Made by a program: the position numbers and the translations under genes. DNA of 28,444 bases, taken from Bacilli bacterium (GTDB taxonomy: Bacteria; Bacillota_I; Bacilli_A; RFN20; CAG-826). Location: positions 1-28,444 of the forward strand of contig JAILRR010000094.1 of assembly GCA_024698065.1 (NCBI GenBank). The letters run 5' to 3'. Shown here in pieces: positions 7,577 to 13,871 of the stretch. The notes beneath the pieces were generated by a model, which ran no database searches, was not told the DNA's origin, and worked only from the letters and a program-made list of their open reading frames with translations. Within the stretch, counting starts at the first letter, position 1. Each line of letters opens with the position of its first letter.

Positions 7577-7999
7577 CTATATGTCTAGTTTCTTTTTTAA
7601 CTCATCCATGGAAATGGTTTCCGGATCAGCAAGATAGGCGGCATATGCCTCATCGGCTGCTTGAATGTCATATAGATCCTCAAGTTTCTCTAAAAGATCT
7701 CTTGTCATCTTTGAATTCACAGCGATCGGTTTTTCTTTGTAGATCGTCGTTTTGCGCTGAGCCTTTTCCCAGAGGTTTAGTTTGATTTGCATCCTCATCC
7801 AGGATTCGGCAGAAGTTCCCGTCACTTCTGCAATACGGATTGCCATATCAGGGCTAAGAGATGCTCTCTCGTTGATAAAAAGTGAAAGCTGTTTTCTTGA
7901 AACGCCAAGACTCTTCGCCATTTCAGTAACCGAAAGGCCAAGAGAGTCCATGACGTCTTTTTTAAGCACTTTCCCTGGGTGGGTCGGTTTTCTGTTCAT
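7577..7999 (-). CDS. HigA-family antitoxin-like XRE regulator with RelB-like tail
   Basis: 140 aa. Residues about 5-80 match the HigA/VapI antitoxin family: HPGKVLKKDVMD, then a helix-turn-helix (LSVTEMAKSLGVSRKQLSLFINER), then the family's conserved SAESWMRMQxxxxLW block. The C-terminal ~35 residues (LEDLYDIQAADEAYAAYL...) resemble the tail of RelB/DUF6290-type antitoxins that embraces a RelE-like toxin. No HigB/RelE toxin gene is present on either side: upstream are tRNAs and downstream is the NERD gene. It may be an orphan or may partner with the NERD protein. The promoter has a perfect 11+11 bp operator palindrome, so autorepression is likely, and the message is probably leaderless. Confidence 0.82.
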   Translation of the reverse strand: MNRKPTHPGKVLKKDVMDSLGLSVTEMAKSLGVSRKQLSLFINERASLSPDMAIRIAEVTGTSAESWMRMQIKLNLWEKAQRKTTIYKEKPIAVNSKMTRDLLEKLEDLYDIQAADEAYAAYLADPETISMDELKKKLDI

Positions 8000-8005
8000 A
8001 CACCC

Positions 8006-8044
8006 ATTTTAAATGCAATGTGTTACCTGTCAAGTAACACATTG
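8006..8044 (-). promoter_or_regulatory. Promoter with overlapping perfect 11-bp inverted-repeat operator
   Basis: caatgtgttac (8016-8026) and gtaacacattg (8034-8044) are exact inverted repeats with a 7-bp spacer. The spacer holds a perfect TTGACA -35 (8033-8028, minus strand); TAAAAT (8011-8006) follows after 16 bp, and the ATG at 7999 lies 6 nt further on. A repressor on this site would cover the -35 and most of the -10 spacer. Confidence 0.82.
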
Positions 8045-8049
8045 TCACA

Positions 8050-8080
8050 CAAAAAAATCCGAACCTTTTTGATTCGGATT
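8050..8080 (-). terminator. Terminator after tRNA-Phe
   Basis: A perfect 8-bp stem (8056-8063 with 8073-8080, 9-nt loop) with seven T on the minus strand. It ends the tRNA-Asp/tRNA-Phe transcript just before the HigA-like operator. Confidence 0.88.
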
Positions 8081-8090
8081 GTTTTCTAGA

Positions 8091-8166
8091 TGGTGGGCCA
8101 AGGCGGAGTTGAACCGCCGACACAAGGATTTTCAGTCCTTTGCTCTACCAGCTGAGCTACCGGCCC
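8091..8166 (-). tRNA. tRNA-Phe (GAA)
   Basis: A full cloverleaf reads on the minus strand: acceptor GGGCCGG/CTGGCCC-type stem, anticodon loop CTGAAAA with anticodon GAA, T loop TTCAACT, and encoded CCA (8091-8093). 76 nt. Confidence 0.96.
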
Positions 8167-8185
8167 AAGACAATAGCACACTTGT

Positions 8186-8262
8186 TGGCGGACCATACGA
8201 GATTCGAACTCGTGATCTTCTCCGTGACAGGGAGACATGTTAGGCCGCTACACCAATGGTCC
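8186..8262 (-). tRNA. tRNA-Asp (GTC)
   Basis: A minus-strand cloverleaf beginning GGACCAT and ending ATGGTCC-G-CCA, with anticodon loop CTGTCAC giving GTC and T loop TTCGAAT. CCA is encoded. It lies 19 bp before tRNA-Phe and shares its transcript. Confidence 0.96.
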
Positions 8263-8279
8263 GTTTCGCGTGCCTAAAT

Positions 8280-8308
8280 ATTATCCACAAGTGAGGTATA
8301 ACTTGCAA
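8280..8308 (-). promoter_or_regulatory. tRNA operon promoter
   Basis: Minus-strand TTGCAA (8308-8303), 17-bp spacer, GATAAT (8285-8280), with a predicted start about 10 nt before mature tRNA-Asp. Confidence 0.65.
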
Positions 8309-8329
8309 GAGGGAAATCAAGCCAAAAAA

Positions 8330-9145
8330 CTACTTCTTTTCTTGTATTTGCTCCCCTGCCTCTTTCTTATAGACGTAACGGTAATACTCCACGTTATCGA
8401 GAGAAGAACTTGTCTCAACCATGAAATTGTAGACGGCTTCCCTAAGAAGATGGGCTCTTTCGCCTAGAGGCTTATCCATGTTTGGGTAGAAAGGCTCAGA
8501 GACATGGATGACGGCGCGGGGTTTTCCAGCTGGGCAATGCTTCCTCTTCTCGAAGGTCGTGCAAACCGCGACAACCGGGGCGTTGAAGGTAGCCGGATAG
8601 GTGAAAGATGTATCAGGGAAAGGCCTAATCATCGTGCAATAGGGCCAGATATGGGCTTCAGGGAAAATGAGGATGGCGTGCCCTTTCTTTAGACGCTTCG
8701 CCATCTCTTCTGTATAAGCTTTCTTCTGATTTGGCGTCTCTGGGAGAGGAAGAGCGCCTAGCGCCATCTCAAAAGGACGGGCGAAGGCTTTGCTGACCGC
8801 GGCTTGCCCACAGACAATGGCCACTCTTTTAGGAGGGAGAAGACCCGCTGGGACGAACATCGCGTCACAGGCTGAGGTATGGTTCCCATAGATGAAGTAG
8901 CCGCCTTTTAGGTGGGCTTTGCGGAGCTTTTTCTTGCCAATTATCCTAAAACCCGTGGCAATTTTGGCATATATCCAAAGAATCGGGATCCCGAAAGCGT
9001 AATAGAAAATGAATGAGAGGAACTTAGTAATAGGGTTCCTCGAGCTGTATTTGAAGTTATCGGGAAGAGGCTTATAGTCAAACCCCGTATTGGCAAAATC
9101 GTCGTTAAGAGGATCCTTATAGTAAATCGTCTTCTTTGGTAACAT
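8330..9145 (-). CDS. 1-acyl-sn-glycerol-3-phosphate acyltransferase family protein (PlsC-like)
   Basis: 271 aa. It transfers an acyl group to lysophosphatidic acid or a similar lipid at the inner membrane face. NHTSACD (88-94) is the HX4D catalytic motif (His89, Asp94). FPEAHIW (161-167) stands where the usual FPEGTR block of motif III is, a divergent version seen in some Bacillota paralogues. A hydrophobic stretch at about 41-66 anchors it. The N-terminus (about 40 residues before the membrane segment) is longer than in minimal PlsC. No strong ribosome binding site is visible. Whether it is the main PlsC or a paralogue with another acceptor cannot be decided here. Confidence 0.82.
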   Translation of the reverse strand: MLPKKTIYYKDPLNDDFANTGFDYKPLPDNFKYSSRNPITKFLSFIFYYAFGIPILWIYAKIATGFRIIGKKKLRKAHLKGGYFIYGNHTSACDAMFVPAGLLPPKRVAIVCGQAAVSKAFARPFEMALGALPLPETPNQKKAYTEEMAKRLKKGHAILIFPEAHIWPYCTMIRPFPDTSFTYPATFNAPVVAVCTTFEKRKHCPAGKPRAVIHVSEPFYPNMDKPLGERAHLLREAVYNFMVETSSSLDNVEYYRYVYKKEAGEQIQEKK

Positions 9146-9167
9146 ACTCGGCTATTCTATCTTTATT

Positions 9168-9195
9168 TCAAAAAAGAAGGAAGATGGCTTCCTTT
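9168..9195 (-). terminator. Terminator after the membrane protein gene
   Basis: A 7-bp perfect stem (9177-9183 with 9188-9194, 4-nt loop) followed by CTTTTTTG on the minus strand, six bases after the TGA stop at 9201-9203. Its position argues that TGA is read as stop here. Confidence 0.85.
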
Positions 9196-9200
9196 AAGGT

Positions 9201-9836
9201 TCACTCATTCATCTCTTTATTTCCACTCTCTTTGCGGAGTTCGAGCAACCACCAATAAAGGCCACTTCTAAGGAAGATGAAGGCCATTACGAGGAACCCC
9301 GTTATCGGAGAGATCTTGCCAATCATGAGAATGAAGATGACGACCCAAAGAATGGCTTCAACGATATAGGAGACCGAATGGATAAGAGGGTTGAAATAGC
9401 TTTTCCTTAAGAAGATGAAAGGGATGACGCTAGAGAAAATCACCATCACCATGACGGAAAGAATGAAGAATGATGAAGCGAATTTGATCGAAGTGAAGAA
9501 AGACTCGTTGCCCCCTAGATTCATCTTCGCAAGAAGCACAAAGAAGACATAAAGAAGGAAGGCAAGAGAAACGCCACTGCTAACAATGAAAGCAATAGGG
9601 AGAAGCCTCTTTTTCCCCATCAATATGAGAAAGAGACATGAAGCAGTCACAATCACGAATACCGCCCCCATAACAATAACTTCAGTAAGAGAGAAGAAAT
9701 CGGTAGGGTTAAGGTGCTTCATATGGGAAAAGACGCCCGCCAAAACATAAAGCGTCCCAACAAACAAAGCGAGTATCAAAAAAAGATAGCCAAGCACTTT
9801 GATGAAAAGGGATATGTTATCCGCGTTTTTTCTCAT
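9201..9836 (-). CDS. Hypothetical multi-pass membrane protein
   Basis: 211 aa with about six hydrophobic segments (roughly 10-33, 48-72, 77-102, 115-143, 155-172, 175-196) and a short charged C-terminus (RKESGNKEMNE). I do not recognise the family; no catalytic or ligand motif is apparent. There is no Shine-Dalgarno sequence before the ATG. It ends in TGA just before a terminator and is transcribed separately from plsC-like 8330-9145. Confidence 0.72.
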   Translation of the reverse strand: MRKNADNISLFIKVLGYLFLILALFVGTLYVLAGVFSHMKHLNPTDFFSLTEVIVMGAVFVIVTASCLFLILMGKKRLLPIAFIVSSGVSLAFLLYVFFVLLAKMNLGGNESFFTSIKFASSFFILSVMVMVIFSSVIPFIFLRKSYFNPLIHSVSYIVEAILWVVIFILMIGKISPITGFLVMAFIFLRSGLYWWLLELRKESGNKEMNE

Positions 9837-9916
9837 GGGTTAATATTGGGCTATTTTGCCATTTTGTTCAAGGCTTCTAGTCTCTTTTCAGCTTTTGGGT
9901 ATTTCATTCCCTCTTT

Positions 9917-10579
9917 TTATTTGATTGCTTTGCGTTTCAGAGTGCGCAAATACACATTTTTAAAATGCTTTTCGTCGATAAATTTCCTTTCAAAGCTTGT
10001 GATTGTGTTATCGGCCCATTTTCTTTCGAGGAGTCTTATTGTCGAAACAAAATCTGCCACTTGAAAAAGGCGATATGAATCTGGTCTAACGTCATTGTGG
10101 AAGCAATTCGGGAAAGGAGCTTCCGCGAAGGCGAGATTTAAGACTGAAGAAAGTTTGTGTTGCCCTTTATCGTAATAAATCACATTGTCATCAAACTCAG
10201 AAAAGAGGTCCTCATGAGAATAAAGGAAGTCTTTAAGGTCCCTGAAGATGCGTCTTTGGAGAGTGAGATAATCCACGAAATCCTTTTTCTTGTAAACAAA
10301 ACTAACCCATTCCACAGGGAGTGACGAGGCAAAAACGAAAATCGATTGAAACAGCTTCTTTCTAGTTATGGGATCTTCGTTCTCGAAAGGTTTTTCTTTT
10401 CGCAAAATCGGTCCCGCATGAAAACAAGGCAAATGAGCTATCTTATCAACTATTGATTTGATGCTTTTCCCTTGGTCGTGAAAGACCATTGTGAAGAGGT
10501 AGTATTCGGAAGAACCAATCTTATTAAATCCATCGTCTCCAGATTCGTCTACGAAGATAGAAAGTATTCTTTTATCCAT
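9917..10579 (-). CDS. DUF3800 domain protein
   Basis: 220 aa from the ATG at 10579. FVDESGDDGF at the N-terminus (acidic residues 11-12, 15-16), YYDKGQ (135-140) and QVADFVST with Asp176 are the scattered acidic motifs of DUF3800, an RNase H-like-fold family often found in mobile and defence contexts; the activity is unproven. The ATG is chosen because DUF3800 proteins begin just before the DESG strand and because a TATAAT and a terminator-like hairpin lie upstream. A longer form from GTG at 10663 is possible: it has GAGGGGG 8 nt upstream, the same arrangement as ribF, and would add 28 residues. The gene stands alone. Confidence 0.75.
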   Translation of the reverse strand: MDKRILSIFVDESGDDGFNKIGSSEYYLFTMVFHDQGKSIKSIVDKIAHLPCFHAGPILRKEKPFENEDPITRKKLFQSIFVFASSLPVEWVSFVYKKKDFVDYLTLQRRIFRDLKDFLYSHEDLFSEFDDNVIYYDKGQHKLSSVLNLAFAEAPFPNCFHNDVRPDSYRLFQVADFVSTIRLLERKWADNTITSFERKFIDEKHFKNVYLRTLKRKAIK

Positions 10580-10587
10580 TTTTTGGG

Positions 10588-10614
10588 AAATAAAAGGCGA
10601 GACTATCTCTCGCC
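10588..10614 (-). terminator. Terminator-like hairpin in the leader of the DUF3800 gene
   Basis: On the minus strand a perfect 7-bp GC-rich stem (10614-10608 with 10602-10596, 5-nt loop) is followed by TTTTATTT and 8 nt later by the ATG at 10579. A second small hairpin (gggcc/ggtcc) lies between the TATAAT and this one. The layout is promoter, short leader, terminator, gene. Confidence 0.6.
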
Positions 10615-10643
10615 GTGTTGATGGACCTTTCGGGCCCACATAA

Positions 10644-10649
10644 ATTATA
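10644..10649 (-). promoter_or_regulatory. -10 box (TATAAT) upstream of the DUF3800 leader hairpins
   Basis: A perfect TATAAT on the minus strand; the best -35 is TTGTTT at 16 bp. The start would be near 10637, giving a leader of about 55-60 nt with two hairpins. Confidence 0.45.
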
Positions 10650-10699
10650 TCATCACAATTCACCAAAACAACCCCCTCAAAAAAGAAGGCAACAACATA

Positions 10700-10725
10700 A
10701 AAAGCCTCCCCTTTCGGAGAGGCTA
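10700..10725 (-). terminator. Terminator after the small lipoprotein gene
   Basis: A 9-bp stem with one G-T pair (10704-10712 with 10717-10725) closed by a GAAA tetraloop on the minus strand and followed by TTTTT. Confidence 0.88.
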
Positions 10726-10742
10726 AATATCAACGCGATGAA

Positions 10743-11426
10743 CTAGTGCTCAGCAAAGACGACGAAGGAAGTCAGATCAAAGACTGGACGGTAGTAGCAG
10801 GCAGTTAGAGTGATGGTATCTTCGTTTCCGGTGAGGTGAATGGTTGGAGCAACAACGAATTCGGCCGAAGTGGTAGTAAGAACGTCTCTATCTCCCTGGA
10901 TGTCGACGGAAGTGCCGTTGAGTTTAACGGTAACGCCTCTCTGGCTTAAGGTTTTGCCTTCGCCTTCGCCTGAAGAGGATTTGGCAGTCATGATCATCTG
11001 GTAGTCGCCAGCTTTAGCGGCCTTGACTTTGTAGTTGATGGCAGCACCGGTTTTGTTGGATGGGGAGATTTTGCCATCGTCTGCAAGTTTGGTATCGGTT
11101 TCAGCGCCTTCGGCAGCAGTCCAGTTGGTGACGGCAATCTTGACGCCGGCTTTGTTAGCGGCAGTGTCGGTAAGTGGGATGTAGTTCTTACCATCGGCGT
11201 TGGCGGCTGGGGTTCCTTCGGTCCAGGTGTGGGCGATGACTTTGGTGTAGTCTGGTCCGGTGGATTTGGAGGCGGAAGCGCTCTTAGAAGCGGACTTGGA
11301 GGCGGAAGCGCTCTTAGAAGCGCTAGCGGCGACGCTCGAAGCTTCTGGCGAGGCGGTCTGATCGCCACCACAGGAAGCAAGACCTAAGGTCATAAGGGCA
11401 GCGAGGGCCAAGAATTGTTTTTTCAT
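10743..11426 (-). CDS. Small secreted lipoprotein with CBM-like module
   Basis: 227 aa. Signal peptide with lipobox LASC (Cys19); a low-complexity Ala/Ser/Lys linker (SASKSAS repeats, about 30-55); then one ~160-residue beta-rich module starting AHTWTEG and ending in a hydrophobic strand FVVFAEH. The module resembles those in 4484-6700, 17203-19434 and 19688-20578 (HTW/HxH start, G-x-Y-x-(V/M) middle strand, aromatic end strand), a carbohydrate-binding-like fold by inference. There is no enzyme domain. AAGGAT lies 3 bases before the ATG, and an AAGAAAGGA-hairpin leader lies further up. It sits just downstream of the response regulator gene but has its own leader region. Confidence 0.75.
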   Translation of the reverse strand: MKKQFLALAALMTLGLASCGGDQTASPEASSVAASASKSASASKSASKSASASKSTGPDYTKVIAHTWTEGTPAANADGKNYIPLTDTAANKAGVKIAVTNWTAAEGAETDTKLADDGKISPSNKTGAAINYKVKAAKAGDYQMIMTAKSSSGEGEGKTLSQRGVTVKLNGTSVDIQGDRDVLTTTSAEFVVAPTIHLTGNEDTITLTACYYRPVFDLTSFVVFAEH

Positions 11427-11428
11427 AA

Positions 11429-11469
11429 TCCTTCTATTTGCAACTTAAAATGTTGCGTTTTCCTTTCTT
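11429..11469 (-). promoter_or_regulatory. 5'-leader AAGAAAGGA motif plus hairpin before the small lipoprotein
   Basis: Minus strand: AAGAAAGGA (11469-11461), 4 nt, hairpin gcaac/gttgc (11456-11452 with 11444-11440, 7-nt loop), then AGAAGGAT close to the ATG at 11426. This is the same order as before 6700 and 20578. Confidence 0.5.
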
Positions 11470-11538
11470 TCGGGGATGAGCCTATTGTTGCTAGACGTCT
11501 CCCCTTCTTTTCACGCCTATGCAAAGAATCAAACATCG

Positions 11539-11551
11539 GATACTTGGTATC
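11539..11551. promoter_or_regulatory. Inverted repeat in the 11427-11717 intergenic region
   Basis: gatac-ttg-gtatc, perfect 5+5 bp, overlaps a TTGATA that could be a -35 for the small lipoprotein on the minus strand. No clear -10 was found. The rest of this 291-bp region holds the leader and the response-regulator terminator only. Confidence 0.3.
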
Positions 11552-11644
11552 AAAATGCTTTTCAACTAGTTTCATATGTTAAAGGAATGTAAAGGGCCAC
11601 ATGCATGACTTACTTGTGAATCATGAATGGGCTATCTTTTGATG

Positions 11645-11671
11645 GCAAAAAGAAAAAGGCTATAAGCCTTT
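11645..11671 (-). terminator. Terminator after the response regulator gene
   Basis: A 7-bp perfect stem (11655-11661 with 11665-11671, 3-nt loop) followed by TTTTTCTTTTT-like sequence on the minus strand. It ends the kinase/regulator transcript. Confidence 0.82.
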
Positions 11672-11717
11672 CTTTATATTTGCCAGATTTTGGCATTATT
11701 CATGAACCAAGAAGTTA

Positions 11718-12476
11718 CTAATACTCGAAGATCGGCCATGAATACTGGCTCATATATTCACCGCGATACATCCTGATGGCGTTAGGATTGCCTTTCTTGT
11801 ATTCATAGGCATCGCAATCGACCTTTGTGGTGTCGATATAGCAGGCATTGTGTTTCTTGATGAAAACGGAATCGCAGCCAATGCTTTCCATCGTCGTTTT
11901 GATATCGGCGATGAGGTTTCTTAAATACGATGGATGATCTTCTTCCCAAAGGACGGCGTTAAGCTCATTGACGTTGACGCTAGAACCTTCTTTGTCGATA
12001 AGGTAAGCGAAGACTTCTTTCGATTTCGAATAGGAGAATCTCACTGGCTCACCATTATGGAAAACGTCGAAATTGCCAAAGCATTTCACTTGGAGCTTCT
12101 GCTCCCCTTTTAGCTCGATTGGGTATCTAAGGGCCTCGACCTCATCTTTGATTTGACTCGCTTTGACAGGCTTAGGAATATAGCCTGAAGCGTGGATTTT
12201 ATACGCCTCTAAGGCGTAATCGTTATAAGCGGTCACGAAAATGACGTTGATGAGAGGGTCTCTTTTCTTAAGGGATTTAGCGAGACCAATGCCATTGATG
12301 CCAGGCATCTCAATATCAAGGAAGGCAATATCGATCTTCTTGCCTTCGGTTTCTTTCTGGGCTTCAAGAGGGTTTTGGAACACCAAAAACTCGGTTTCCT
12401 GAGGAAAAACTTTCCTCGCTTCTTTCTCTAGCCTCAAAAGCTGGAGTTCTTCATCATCGACCAAAAGAATTCGCAT
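11718..12476 (-). CDS. Response regulator, receiver plus SARP-type DNA-binding domain
   Basis: 252 aa. The receiver (1-120) has the acidic pocket DDEE (7-10), the phosphoacceptor Asp54 in FLDIEMPG, the VTAY switch threonine and the KPV lysine motif. The output domain (about 125-205) begins VKCFGNFDVF and is the winged-helix of SARP/OmpR type rather than LytTR, a pairing seen in Bacillota LytS-like systems. It binds DNA after phosphorylation. It starts 3 bp after the kinase stop, so the two are one operon. Targets are unknown; the adjacent lipoprotein is the nearest candidate. Confidence 0.88.
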   Translation of the reverse strand: MRILLVDDEELQLLRLEKEARKVFPQETEFLVFQNPLEAQKETEGKKIDIAFLDIEMPGINGIGLAKSLKKRDPLINVIFVTAYNDYALEAYKIHASGYIPKPVKASQIKDEVEALRYPIELKGEQKLQVKCFGNFDVFHNGEPVRFSYSKSKEVFAYLIDKEGSSVNVNELNAVLWEEDHPSYLRNLIADIKTTMESIGCDSVFIKKHNACYIDTTKVDCDAYEYKKGNPNAIRMYRGEYMSQYSWPIFEY

Positions 12477-12479
12477 AAC

Positions 12480-13742
12480 TTATTTTGGGATCCTCACCAC
12501 TACCGTTGTGCCAACGTCTATCTTGCTCTTAAACTCTATTTCACCTTTGGCCATCGACACAATTCTTTGCCTGACATTGTTGAGGCCAATGTGCTTATTC
12601 GAAGCAAAATCCACTCCATTCATATCGAAGCCGATGCCATTGTCGATGATCTCGATGACATATGATTTCTCTTCGGAATAGGTCTTCAAAAGGACGGATC
12701 CCCCTTCGACTTTCTTTAAGATGCCATGCTTGATGGCGTTCTCAACCAAAGGTTGGATGCTAAGCATCGGTATCTCGAAATCTGACACCTTGATATCGTA
12801 GGTGACATCAAGTCTTTTGTTGAATCTCAGTTTCTCTAGGTCGACATAGGTTTTGATATGCTTAAGCTCATCTACGAAAGGAATGAGCCTCGTTTCCGTA
12901 AGGGAAGAGAAATTCGTTCTTAGGTAATCGGTGAATTCATCAAGGGCTTTGGCGGCCTTATCCGGATCGATTGAGATGAGGGTTGAGATCGATGAGAGGG
13001 TGTTATAGACGAAGTGAGGGCGGATTTGGCTCATCATGATCTTGATGTGAGCGTCCTCAAGCATCTTCTCATCCTCCTTGATCCTGATGTTTTTCTCAAC
13101 ATTGAGGAAAAGGAAGAGAATCTCCGTGGCGATAAGCAAGGTGAGGTAAGCGATGGCGTACCCTGGCAAGAGGTTTTGGACAATGATTGAGATGGCTGGG
13201 AGAGTGCAATACAAAGAGAAGGCGACTTTCTCTCTCACGATAAGACCTTTATCAAGCATGACGATGATGAAGCAGATGATAAGCATCGCGAACTGATACC
13301 CTTGGCATAGAAGCATGAATTTGCCTCTTGTGTAGACCCCATCGATGGAAGTGAAGTACATGTGGGTGAAGATGTTGACGATGTCGCTAAGAACGAAAGC
13401 AAAGAAAAGGGAGAGATTGATGATGCCCACCGCTTTCTTGATTTTCGGAGGGAAATTCGAATAGGTCTCCATGTATTTGTAGAAAAGAAGGACCTCGATG
13501 TTGTTGGCGATGAAGAATCCCGTATAGAAAGACATCGTCAATACGTCAGATGGATAAGCCTGCTTCAATAAGGTGTATTGCATATAGGCGGCGAAATGAA
13601 GCATCGTGAAAGCAAAGAAAAGAAGAAGGGCGTTCTCGTCTTTTCTTCTTTCCCTTTTGAGGATCACGCTGACGATGTGGACGGATAAAATGAGGATGCC
13701 TATAAGGCATACGCACAAATTGAAAACGCTTTTCGAATCCAT
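12480..13742 (-). CDS. Membrane sensor histidine kinase, His_kinase/LytS type
   Basis: 420 aa. Residues 1-215 hold about seven hydrophobic segments (about 7-28, 38-60, 67-90, 105-130, 142-163, 173-195, 197-214), a 7TM-like sensor with little extracellular sequence. The kinase core follows: QIRPHFVYNTL with phospho-acceptor His243 (His_kinase family), N box PLVENAIKHG (331-340), G1 box DNGIGFD (367-373) and G2-like IGLNNVRQR. The upstream sequence lacks a ribosome binding site; an extended -10 (TGCTAAAAT) lies 7 nt before the ATG, so the message is probably leaderless. It pairs with the regulator at 11718. Confidence 0.9.
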   Translation of the reverse strand: MDSKSVFNLCVCLIGILILSVHIVSVILKRERRKDENALLLFFAFTMLHFAAYMQYTLLKQAYPSDVLTMSFYTGFFIANNIEVLLFYKYMETYSNFPPKIKKAVGIINLSLFFAFVLSDIVNIFTHMYFTSIDGVYTRGKFMLLCQGYQFAMLIICFIIVMLDKGLIVREKVAFSLYCTLPAISIIVQNLLPGYAIAYLTLLIATEILFLFLNVEKNIRIKEDEKMLEDAHIKIMMSQIRPHFVYNTLSSISTLISIDPDKAAKALDEFTDYLRTNFSSLTETRLIPFVDELKHIKTYVDLEKLRFNKRLDVTYDIKVSDFEIPMLSIQPLVENAIKHGILKKVEGGSVLLKTYSEEKSYVIEIIDNGIGFDMNGVDFASNKHIGLNNVRQRIVSMAKGEIEFKSKIDVGTTVVVRIPK

Positions 13743-13749
13743 TAGGGAT

Positions 13750-13758
13750 ATTTTAGCA
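13750..13758 (-). promoter_or_regulatory. Extended -10 for a leaderless kinase transcript
   Basis: TGCTAAAAT on the minus strand; TAAAAT ends 7 nt before the ATG at 13742. No -35 of note, as expected for an extended -10. Confidence 0.5.
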
Positions 13759-13842
13759 AATCATATGCCAAAGAAAAATGAGCCGATGTTCCTGTGTTAA
13801 ATAAGAGCATCCTTCAAGAAAAAACCGAAAAATCGCAAAAAC

Positions 13843-13865
13843 CCCACTATTAGTTAAGTGGGAGG
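13843..13865 (+). promoter_or_regulatory. Hairpin overlapping the ribosome binding site of 13872-14624
   Basis: cccact (13843-13848) pairs with agtggg (13857-13862). The 3' arm includes the first two G of the GGAGG ribosome binding site (13861-13865), which lies 6 nt before the ATG. Folding would reduce ribosome access. Confidence 0.45.
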
Positions 13866-13871
13866 CTATTT

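Noticed and set aside
9201..9203. TGA read as tryptophan (mycoplasma code)
   Set aside because: A terminator follows this TGA by six bases, and 13872-14624 also ends sensibly in TGA, so TGA as stop is the simpler reading.
10588..10649. A known riboswitch class in the DUF3800 leader
   Set aside because: The leader is only about 55-60 nt with two simple hairpins and no conserved aptamer core that I can recognise.
11427..11717. A small gene or ncRNA in the 291-bp gap
   Set aside because: No open frame with a ribosome binding site and no stable structure besides the terminator and leader hairpin.
13721..13734. cre-like tgaaaacgcttttc near the kinase start
   Set aside because: It lies within the coding sequence of the kinase N-terminus and mismatches the consensus at the last two bases; probably chance.
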